In this document: piece by piece, positions 6,445-11,958 of the stretch
Numbering within the stretch: the stretch's first letter is position 1
Layout of the letters: each line of letters opens with the position of its first letter
Source of the DNA: Candidatus Dependentiae bacterium
Lineage (GTDB): Bacteria; Babelota; Babeliae; Babelales; UASB340
Assembly (NCBI GenBank): GCA_018897535.1
Contig: JAHIKO010000040.1
Coordinates: 1 to 11,958 of the forward strand
Direction of reading: 5' to 3'
Length of the DNA: 11,958 bases
Program-made: the position numbers and the translations under genes
The notes under the pieces: generated by a model
Databases searched by the model: none
Seen by the model: only the letters and a program-made list of their open reading frames with translations
Told to the model about the DNA's origin: nothing

Positions 6445-7125
6445 ATGTTGAATTTACATAAGATTATGATTTCTTGTACTCTCGTTTTGGCACTTCTGAT
6501 GGTTGGATGCGGAAAAAAGAGTAATAAGAATGATAATAAAAAGGTCGCATTAAACGAAAATAGCTTAACGCAAAAAATGGCCGAAGCAGATATTCCTGTA
6601 GTGGATAATGAAATTGAAGATTTTTTTGAAGATTCTTCAGAATTTGCATTCGCCGATGAAAATTTAGACACAACCAAAGTTGCTCAATCTGAAATTGATA
6701 ATTCTTTATTAAACGAAAATACCGAAGATGAAAATGCATTTGTTGCATGGAACGAAGAAGAGGTTCAAAACTTAAATTTTAAAACAGTTCAATTTGATTT
6801 GAATGAGAATAGAATTAGAGAAGATCAAAAACATGCTTTAACTGAAGATGTTCAAGCTGCAAAATTAGCCGTTGCAGAAGGTAAAACTGTTGTAGTTCAA
6901 GGACATGCATGTCAGATGGGCTCACCAAGTTATAATATACCTCTTTCAGAAAGAAGAGCCGATGTTATTAAAAAAGAAATGGTAAAAAGCGGCGTTCCTG
7001 AAGAAAAGGTAAAAACAGTTGGTTATGGTCAAGAAATGCCAATAGTCTGGAGCGAAAAAACGGATAAACAAGAACTTATAAAAGAACTTGCTCCAAACAG
7101 AAGAGCTGAAATAACAGTAAGTTAA
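6445..7125 (+). CDS. pal: Pal-like lipoprotein with OmpA C-terminal domain
   Basis: Pal anchors the outer membrane to peptidoglycan and works with the Tol system in envelope constriction. The 226 residues begin with a lipoprotein signal peptide (hydrophobic 8-20, lipidated Cys22 in L-M-V-G-C), then an acidic, disordered linker of about 85 residues. The OmpA-like domain spans about 112-226: FKTVQFDLNENRIR, VVVQGHACQMG (149-159), YNIPLSERRADVI (163-175), VKTVGYGQEMP (189-199) and APNRRAEI. The pattern is that of Pal, but the Asp of the usual GHADERG motif, which contacts diaminopimelate, is Cys156 here, and the following E-R is Q-M. The Arg of LSERRA (170/171) is kept. No tolB or tolA lies nearby. 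It has a strong ribosome binding site and its own terminator, so it is probably monocistronic. The symbol is by family; its role in Tol-Pal is inferred. Confidence 0.85.
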   Translation: MLNLHKIMISCTLVLALLMVGCGKKSNKNDNKKVALNENSLTQKMAEADIPVVDNEIEDFFEDSSEFAFADENLDTTKVAQSEIDNSLLNENTEDENAFVAWNEEEVQNLNFKTVQFDLNENRIREDQKHALTEDVQAAKLAVAEGKTVVVQGHACQMGSPSYNIPLSERRADVIKKEMVKSGVPEEKVKTVGYGQEMPIVWSEKTDKQELIKELAPNRRAEITVS

Positions 7126-7139
7126 TTAAAAGAATTTTA

Positions 7140-7187
7140 AAAATAGAAAAGACCGAAATAAAATTTTATTTCGGTCTTTTCTATTTT
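7140..7187. terminator. bidirectional terminator with 24-bp perfect arms
   Basis: A perfect inverted repeat with 24-base arms meeting at 7163/7164 lies between the convergent pal-like gene (stop at 7125) and the antiporter gene (stop at 7189). The core GAAAAGACCGAAATAAAA and its complement give a GC-containing middle with A/T-rich ends, so both strands finish the hairpin with T-rich sequence. The hairpin starts one base after the antiporter stop codon and 14 bases after the pal stop. Confidence 0.85.
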
Positions 7188-7188
7188 C

Positions 7189-8850
7189 TTAATCTTCTAT
7201 TGTAACAGGTATTTTATCAAGATCGTGAGTTATCTGAGTTTTTATATTCTTTAAGATATTTTTAATTTTTGTTTCATTACCTTTAAATTCAATTGCATTA
7301 TTTGAATTTAATATAATTCTTGTATTTTCACTCAATGTTAAAATCTTTTCACCTTCTGAAAGTTCTATAATAGGCATCATATTTTCAGTTTTTTCCACAT
7401 AAGCATAAAGTGTATCAAATAAATATCTTGTAGATAGATTTTCAAATGGTCCAATTATAGTTGAAAATTCTTTATCAGATGGTTTTGTTTCAAGTTGTTT
7501 AAATCCAAATAAAAGCATTATTGGTGAAATTATTGACGTTAAAATAATAACTGTTACACAGACTACGTACTGATTTGCAGACATTAGATTTGTACTATTT
7601 AAAATAGTTGCTATAACAAGTCCGACCTCACCTCGTGCGACCATAGATGATCCAAATAGGTAACTTTCCCAAAAGGACCATTTTTGAGTGTTATCTTTTA
7701 TGAAAAAATTTGTAATCCATGTACTTATAAAACAACCAAATACTTTTGCAACTACAGCAACAACCAATAAAATAAATATTGAAATCCAATGGTGCAAATT
7801 TAATCCATTAATATTAACTTGCATTCCAATAGATCCTAAAAATATTGGCAATAAAATTGAATTAACAAATGGCGAAATTGCTCTTAATGCTCTATGTTTT
7901 TTATCCGATGTTCGATGAAATAATCCTGCAAAATATGCTCCGGTAATTCCGGCAAGGCCTCCAACCATTTCCGATAAAGAAAAATATGAAAGCATCATTA
8001 GTGTTGCAAATGGTGGAATTAAGTGTGAAAGTTTGTATTTATCAAGTAGATTGTTTACCGGACTTATGAATAGTTTTCCAACCAAAAACATAAGTATAAA
8101 AGCAAATACCATTTTTATTAATGCAAAACTGATACTTGTATTCGCAGATATTTGATTAGTATTTGTTACAATTCCAAGAGCACCACTTTGAAGAAGTATT
8201 ATAAAAATTGAAAATAATATAATAGCCAAGATATCATCAATTATAGACGCACCAATTGTAGCTTTTGACGAACGTAAATTAATTTTTCCATATGAAATCA
8301 ACATGGCAATAGGTATGGATACACTTGTAGCAGCAAAGACTACGCCTTGCCCAATTGCAGAAGCAAGCGTAAATGCACTTCCCTCAATTAAATACAACGT
8401 TCCTGTAATCATAAATATTGGTAATATTGCAGCTATAAAACCTGCCAAAGTTGATTCAATTCCAACTTTTGCAATATCCTGAACATCTGTTTCGTGTCCT
8501 GCAATCCAAAGTAAATATGATACTGTTAATCCCGATGAAATTAATAATACGAAAAAAATAAAAAAATCAGTTGAAGCAATATTGCAAATATATTGTTTTG
8601 TAGAGTCTAAAAATTTTATAGGTTCATTTAATATATGAATATTTTTTATATTTATAATTGATGGACCAAGTATTATTCCACCAATTATCTGTCCTGCAAC
8701 AATGGGTAAATTTAATAATTTTTTTAATATTTTACCTGTTGCTATTGTTGTTAATAATAATATGGCCAAAAATAAGCAAAATTTTGATATAAAATCAGCA
8801 CTTATGCCGCTGTCGGAAATTAATGAAATTGATAGGTTATTTATATTCAT
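7189..8850 (-). CDS. CPA2-type cation/proton antiporter
   Basis: This 553-residue inner-membrane protein exchanges Na+ or K+ for H+; the ion cannot be fixed from sequence. About 12-13 membrane segments fill residues 20-450. Family signatures include LPIVAGQIIGGIILGPSII (48-66), ATSVSIPIAMLI (174-185), the ion-binding pair Asp205-Asp206 in ASIIDD, GGLAGITGAYFAGLF (297-311), a membrane Lys369 of the kind that pairs with the core Asp in electrogenic members, and MVARGEVGLVIA (403-414). The last 100 residues are soluble and lack the Rossmann (G-x-G-x-x-G) fold of KefB/KefC-type RCK domains; I do not recognise this tail. A weak AAGAAAG lies before the ATG. It follows rlmN by 24 bases on the same strand, is probably co-transcribed, and ends at the shared terminator. 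It likely supports pH or cation homeostasis. Confidence 0.9.
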   Translation of the reverse strand: MNINNLSISLISDSGISADFISKFCLFLAILLLTTIATGKILKKLLNLPIVAGQIIGGIILGPSIINIKNIHILNEPIKFLDSTKQYICNIASTDFFIFFVLLISSGLTVSYLLWIAGHETDVQDIAKVGIESTLAGFIAAILPIFMITGTLYLIEGSAFTLASAIGQGVVFAATSVSIPIAMLISYGKINLRSSKATIGASIIDDILAIILFSIFIILLQSGALGIVTNTNQISANTSISFALIKMVFAFILMFLVGKLFISPVNNLLDKYKLSHLIPPFATLMMLSYFSLSEMVGGLAGITGAYFAGLFHRTSDKKHRALRAISPFVNSILLPIFLGSIGMQVNINGLNLHHWISIFILLVVAVVAKVFGCFISTWITNFFIKDNTQKWSFWESYLFGSSMVARGEVGLVIATILNSTNLMSANQYVVCVTVIILTSIISPIMLLFGFKQLETKPSDKEFSTIIGPFENLSTRYLFDTLYAYVEKTENMMPIIELSEGEKILTLSENTRIILNSNNAIEFKGNETKIKNILKNIKTQITHDLDKIPVTIED

Positions 8851-8874
8851 AATCTACTTTCTTTTTTATTTAAA

Positions 8875-9912
8875 CTATTTTAATGAAAATTGACCACAGG
8901 CACCTTGTGTGTCTTTTCCCCTACTTTTTCGTATAGTTGTGAATATATTTTTTGATTTTAAATAATTTGCGAATTTTTCTATTTTATTATCTTCAGATGG
9001 TTTACCTGAAAATGTTTTTATTGGATTAAACGGGATTAAATTAATTTTTACTTTAAGATCTGACACTAGCTTATGTAATTTAATAGCATGTTGTAAGCTA
9101 TCATTTATATCATTGATCATTAAATATTCTATTGTAATAAAATCTCTTTTATTTAATTTAATTTTTTTTAATTCGGTGATTAAATTTGATAAAGAATATA
9201 ATTTGTTTATTGGCATAAATTCTAAGCGTTGTTCTTCTGTTGGAAAATGCACGGAAACAGCAAGTTTTACACCATATTTATTTATAAAAACGGATAAATT
9301 CTTTGTTACTCCGGCAGTAGAGACAGTAATTCTACTTTTAGATAAGCCAAAGCCATCCATAGAAGTTAATATTTGAATTGATTTTTCTACATTTTCAAGA
9401 TTAAGTAGAGGCTCTCCCATTCCCATAAAAACAATATTTGTTATTTTTTCAGATATGTTTTGTTTTTGCATAAAATCTTGAATTGCTATAAATTGACCCA
9501 AAATTTCCGATGATGTCAGATTTCTTTTAAATTGGACTTCGCTACCGGTTGCACAAAATTTACACTTTAAAGGGCAACCTATCATGCACGAAACACATAA
9601 AGTACTTCTGTTTTCATCTATTATTAAAATAGATTCAATAAGATTTTTATCTATAGTTTCAAGTAGAAATTTATGTGATTTATCCAAGGTTGATTTTTGG
9701 TGATTGTAGATTTTTGGTATATCAAGGGTACAGTTTAATTTCAACTTAGCTCTAAAATCTTCTGAAATATTTGTCATTAGGTCAAAATCTAAGACATTTT
9801 TTTTGTAAATCCAGTTTAAAAGTTGTTTTGCACGAAATTTTTTTTCGCCCAATTTTTCAACTAGAAGCTCGGTTTCTTTTATAGATAGGTCTAATATATT
9901 TAATTTAGTCAT
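8875..9912 (-). CDS. rlmN: 23S rRNA A2503 / tRNA A37 C2-methyltransferase RlmN
   Basis: RlmN is a radical-SAM enzyme that makes 2-methyladenosine at A2503 of 23S rRNA and at A37 of some tRNAs. The 345 residues match the family length. The N-terminal helical accessory domain includes KKFRAKQLLNWIYKK (24-38). The iron-sulfur motif C113-x3-C117-x2-C120 lies in GCPLKCKFCATG. SAM-binding GMGEPLLN follows at 164-171, then ITVSTAGV (195-202), LAVSVHFPTEEQR (217-229) where SLHA is usual, and MPINK (233-237). The methyl-carrying Cys is C338 in GACGQ near the C-terminus, so the active site looks complete. The start is the ATG at 9912-9910 with no strong Shine-Dalgarno. It leads an operon with the antiporter gene. 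A TATAAT at 9937-9932 and an extended -10 element at 10058-10068 are promoter candidates. Confidence 0.96.
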   Translation of the reverse strand: MTKLNILDLSIKETELLVEKLGEKKFRAKQLLNWIYKKNVLDFDLMTNISEDFRAKLKLNCTLDIPKIYNHQKSTLDKSHKFLLETIDKNLIESILIIDENRSTLCVSCMIGCPLKCKFCATGSEVQFKRNLTSSEILGQFIAIQDFMQKQNISEKITNIVFMGMGEPLLNLENVEKSIQILTSMDGFGLSKSRITVSTAGVTKNLSVFINKYGVKLAVSVHFPTEEQRLEFMPINKLYSLSNLITELKKIKLNKRDFITIEYLMINDINDSLQHAIKLHKLVSDLKVKINLIPFNPIKTFSGKPSEDNKIEKFANYLKSKNIFTTIRKSRGKDTQGACGQFSLK

Positions 9913-10031
9913 AATTTATCAATTTTAAAAGATTATAATATTCCAAAAATACCTATTTATATTGCACTTATTGTAAAAATAAAACAAGTGGCTATGATTT
10001 ATTTTTTGTTTGATTTTTGCTAAAAACGGCA

Positions 10032-10058
10032 TTGACAATATTATATTTTGCCTATAAA
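10032..10058 (+). promoter_or_regulatory. candidate tRNA-Gly promoter
   Basis: A perfect TTGACA (10032-10037) is followed by TATAAA at 10053-10058, a 15-base spacer that is shorter than ideal. Initiation near 10065 would leave a leader of about 20 bases before the tRNA. The 11-base start TTGACAATATT is the same as at the rng promoter. Confidence 0.45.
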
Positions 10059-10068
10059 TTTTAGCATA
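10058..10068 (-). promoter_or_regulatory. candidate extended -10 promoter for rlmN
   Basis: The minus strand reads TATGCTAAAAT, identical to the element upstream of ruvA at 107-117. Initiation near 10050 would give a leader of about 140 bases before the rlmN ATG. It overlaps the region just after the plus-strand tRNA promoter. The rest of the gap 9913-10084 is AT-rich and shows nothing else clear. Confidence 0.35.
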
Positions 10069-10084
10069 TAAATCGAACCAATGC

Positions 10085-10159
10085 GCGGGAGTAGCTCAGC
10101 GGTAGAGCATTGCCTTGCCAAGGCAAGGGTCGCGGGTTCGAATCCCGTCTCCCGCTCCA
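10085..10159 (+). tRNA. tRNA-Gly (anticodon GCC)
   Basis: A complete 75-base cloverleaf is visible. The acceptor stem GCGGGAG pairs with CTCCCGC over all seven positions, discriminator T is at 10156, and an encoded CCA is at 10157-10159. The D arm reads GCTCAGCGGTAGAGC. The anticodon stem TTGCC/GGCAA encloses the loop TTGCCAA with anticodon GCC at 10117-10119, reading GGC and GGT glycine codons. The T arm has the standard TTCGAAT loop on a five-pair stem with one G-T. It lies between rlmN (minus) and the jag-like gene (plus), with no clear terminator after it, so it may share a transcript with the downstream genes. Confidence 0.97.
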
Positions 10160-10251
10160 ATTTTAAACCCTATTGTTTATTTTTTGTTCTAATCTAGACT
10201 ATATTGTGTGTAAATACCTGTTTTTATTACTATCACATGAGGATTTATTAA

Positions 10252-10830
10252 ATGAAGTCGATACTTCAAGAAGAGAATAGCGTTATTAAAGCCGTAGAAA
10301 AAGCTTGGGATATTTCCGGCAGACCCTCTGAATTTTCTGTTAAAATATTAAATTTTGAAGAAAAAAACTTTTTTGGAATAATTAAAAAGCCTGCAGTTGT
10401 TTCTATTAGTTATAACCCGGAAAAGACAGTTGGTGTACCTAAAAAAATAGAGTTTCAAAATAAAAATAAAGCTATTATTGCAAAAGTTAATCAAAATAGA
10501 GTTGAAAATATTAAATCCGGGCAAGAAAAGGTTGATATTGATTTTAGTAAAAGACATATAGTTTGGAAAGACGAATATGTTGATCATGTTAAATCAAGCT
10601 TTAAAGATATTTTGGCAATTATGCAATTTAATGTTGATTTTTCAATTACAGTTGAAAATAAAATGTTAAATATTTTTCTTGATAAAAGAATATTAAAAGA
10701 TAATGAAGATGAAAAAATGTTTTTTATAAGTATTTCAAATCTTTTAATGCAATTTTTAAGAAGAAAATATAAGAAAAAATTTTCTAATTATTACTTAATA
10801 ATACATTCTAAAAATAACAAAAATGAGTAA
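10252..10830 (+). CDS. khpB: shortened Jag/KhpB-like RNA-binding protein
   Basis: Jag (KhpB) proteins bind RNA and normally have an N-terminal Jag_N domain, a KH domain and a C-terminal R3H domain. Residues 8-53 fit Jag_N: SVIKAVEKAWDISG, then a basic NFFGIIKKPAVVSI stretch in place of the common GFLGLGGKEAVV. A Lys-rich linker spans about 54-100. Residues about 105-187 have the strand/helix spacing of the KH domain, but the GxxG loop is missing and the protein ends there, so R3H is absent. At 192 residues it is shorter than most. The ATG follows GAGGA by eight bases. The last eight bases (ATGAGTAA) overlap mnmE, the usual partner in the yidC-jag-mnmE order, which strengthens the call. RNA binding is doubtful given the lost motifs. 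The symbol is by homology of position and N-terminus. Confidence 0.72.
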   Translation: MKSILQEENSVIKAVEKAWDISGRPSEFSVKILNFEEKNFFGIIKKPAVVSISYNPEKTVGVPKKIEFQNKNKAIIAKVNQNRVENIKSGQEKVDIDFSKRHIVWKDEYVDHVKSSFKDILAIMQFNVDFSITVENKMLNIFLDKRILKDNEDEKMFFISISNLLMQFLRRKYKKKFSNYYLIIHSKNNKNE

Positions 10831-11958
10831 TTCTCAAAATAATATATATTTAACTTTAGATCAGGAAACGATTGTAGCTCTATCAACCCCAAAAGGTAAT
10901 GGGGCTATTGCCATTATTAGATTTTCAGGTGTTAATTCTGTTTCTATTGTTGATAAGATTTCACGATTGTCATCCAATAAATATTTGGCAGAATTACCAA
11001 CTCATACCATACATCATGGTTTTGTAACCAATAAAATTACAGGCCAAGATGTTATTGAAATCAGTTGTCATAATAATCAATTTATTATTGATGAAATAAT
11101 AGAATTGGCAATAAAAAATGGTGCAAGAATGGCCGGACATGGTGAGTTTACTCAAAGAGCTTTTTTAAATAATAAATTGGATCTTATTCGAGCTGAAGCT
11201 ATAAATGATTTAATTAATGCAAGTACTCAGCTTGCTTTACGTAAATCCATTTCACAAGTTAAGGGCTCTTTATCTGATTTTATTATAAAAATAGAACAAA
11301 AAATTTTACGAGTTTTAGCACTGGTTGAAGGTAGCTTTGAATTTTTTGAAGAAGAAAAACAAGATTTGGATATTGATAATTTAATTATTACTGAAATAGA
11401 TGAGATTTTAAAAGAATTAAATTTATTAAAAGTTAATTTTAATCAACAGCAGCAAATAAAAAATGGAATTAAAATTGCACTTATTGGCCAAGTTAATACG
11501 GGTAAATCTACTTTATTTAATGCCATTTTAGGTGCTGAGAGAGCTATTGTTACTCAAATTGCAGGAACAACTAGAGATGTAATAGAGTCCAGTATTTATA
11601 GAAACGGTAATTTTTGGCAATTGACCGATACGGCAGGCCTTCGAGAAACAAATGATTTTATTGAAAAAGAGGGAATTGTAAGAAGTTTGGATCAAGCTAA
11701 ATTATCAGATGTAATTTTACTTGTTTTAGATATTTCAAGAGATATTGAAACTCATGAACTTGATGTTTATGAACAACTTGTAAAAGAGTATAAAGATAAG
11801 ATTATAGTTGTTGCTAATAAAATTGACTGCGTCAGATTAAGTCTTATTCAGGATTCTGTTTTTTATAAAAACAAAAATATTTTTGGATCAAATATTTTAG
11901 CTGTTTCTGCCAAAGATAAAACCGGTCTTGATATTTTAGAAAAAGAAATTGAAAATAA
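10823..11958 (+). CDS. mnmE: tRNA modification GTPase MnmE, 3' truncated by the window edge
   Basis: MnmE works with MnmG to install aminomethyl-type groups on wobble uridine 34 of tRNAs, using a formyl-tetrahydrofolate-derived carbon and GTP. From the ATG overlapping the jag-like gene, 378 codons are open to the window edge; families run to about 450, so the last helical part and the C-terminal Cys motif lie outside. Visible are IVALSTPKGNGAIAIIRFSG (17-36), GEFTQRAFLNNKLDL, and the inserted G domain: G1 GQVNTGKST (222-230; usually GRPNxGKSS), IAGTTRDV, G3 DTAGLRE (269-275) and G4 NKID (332-335). The K+-binding Asn225 is kept. In the N-terminal domain the segment between HTIHHGFVTNK and ITGQDVIEI (residues 61-80) is about 19 residues shorter than in B. 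subtilis MnmE as I recall it, and the CHGG motif reads CHNN (82-85). Translation is probably coupled to the upstream gene. Confidence 0.93.
   Translation, partial: MSNSQNNIYLTLDQETIVALSTPKGNGAIAIIRFSGVNSVSIVDKISRLSSNKYLAELPTHTIHHGFVTNKITGQDVIEISCHNNQFIIDEIIELAIKNGARMAGHGEFTQRAFLNNKLDLIRAEAINDLINASTQLALRKSISQVKGSLSDFIIKIEQKILRVLALVEGSFEFFEEEKQDLDIDNLIITEIDEILKELNLLKVNFNQQQQIKNGIKIALIGQVNTGKSTLFNAILGAERAIVTQIAGTTRDVIESSIYRNGNFWQLTDTAGLRETNDFIEKEGIVRSLDQAKLSDVILLVLDISRDIETHELDVYEQLVKEYKDKIIVVANKIDCVRLSLIQDSVFYKNKNIFGSNILAVSAKDKTGLDILEKEIEN

Noticed and set aside
6417..6748. Minus-strand open frames opposite the 5' half of the pal-like gene
   Set aside because: They mirror the acidic linker of a well-supported lipoprotein gene and lack start signals; the products look like antisense translation.
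9963..9991. Imperfect inverted repeat CACTTATTGT / ACAAGTG upstream of rlmN
   Set aside because: Pairing is short with mismatches, and there is no riboswitch-like or attenuator-like context; chance is the simpler explanation.
10348..10587. Minus-strand open frame inside the jag-like gene
   Set aside because: It is Phe/Asn/Ile-rich, as expected from the reverse strand of Lys/Asn-rich coding DNA, with no ribosome binding site.
10252..10830. Jag-like gene as a pseudogene truncated by a frameshift
   Set aside because: Its stop overlaps mnmE in the usual operon style and no R3H-coding sequence is visible in other frames downstream, since mnmE begins at once; an intact shorter gene fits better.
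1..11958. CRISPR array, insertion sequence, phage or defence system, replication origin boxes
   Set aside because: No regularly spaced repeats, transposase-like frames with terminal repeats, defence-type domains or clusters of TTATCCACA boxes were seen on either strand.

Overview
The window is strongly AT-rich bacterial DNA using the standard code (complete genes end in TAA, one in TAG). Two tandem lipoproteins, a Pal-type OmpA-like lipoprotein and several signal peptides indicate a Gram-negative-type double envelope. The AT richness, short housekeeping operons, degraded domains in conserved proteins and a block of unrecognised exported proteins suggest a host-associated bacterium. I would guess the Dependentiae (TM6) group, but this is an impression from gene content and style, not a demonstrated placement.

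Layout. The left edge (1-64, minus) holds the first 21 codons of what looks like ruvA. Positions 179-3158 are a block of four exported proteins without recognisable function: a secreted helical protein (179-802, minus), a coiled-coil protein with hydrophobic segments at both ends (980-1537, plus), and two tandem paralogous lipoproteins with a central membrane hairpin (1548-2321 and 2337-3158, minus). Positions 3292-6277 (minus) are an RNase G-type rng gene followed after one base by gatB. Divergent from it is a pal-like lipoprotein gene (6445-7125, plus), closed by a 24-bp perfect inverted repeat that also serves the convergent gene. Positions 7189-9912 (minus) carry rlmN followed by a CPA2-type cation/proton antiporter. 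On the right, tRNA-Gly(GCC) (10085-10159) is followed by a shortened jag/khpB-like gene overlapping mnmE, which runs off the window.

How the genes relate. rng, gatB, rlmN, mnmE and tRNA-Gly all serve translation or RNA maturation: RNA processing, Gln/Asn-tRNA amidation, rRNA/tRNA methylation and wobble-uridine modification. Jag next to mnmE is a remnant of the conserved yidC-jag-mnmE order; yidC is not upstream here. Pal and the lipoproteins act at the envelope.

The most notable points are a Pal domain with Cys in place of the peptidoglycan-binding Asp, an MnmE with an in-frame gap of about 19 residues in its N-terminal domain, a Jag protein without the KH GxxG loop or R3H domain, a mosaic lipoprotein duplication, and a recurring TATGCTAAAA(T/C) element upstream of three minus-strand genes. 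No gene-free stretch exceeds about 180 bases. I saw no CRISPR array, insertion sequence, phage gene or obvious defence system.
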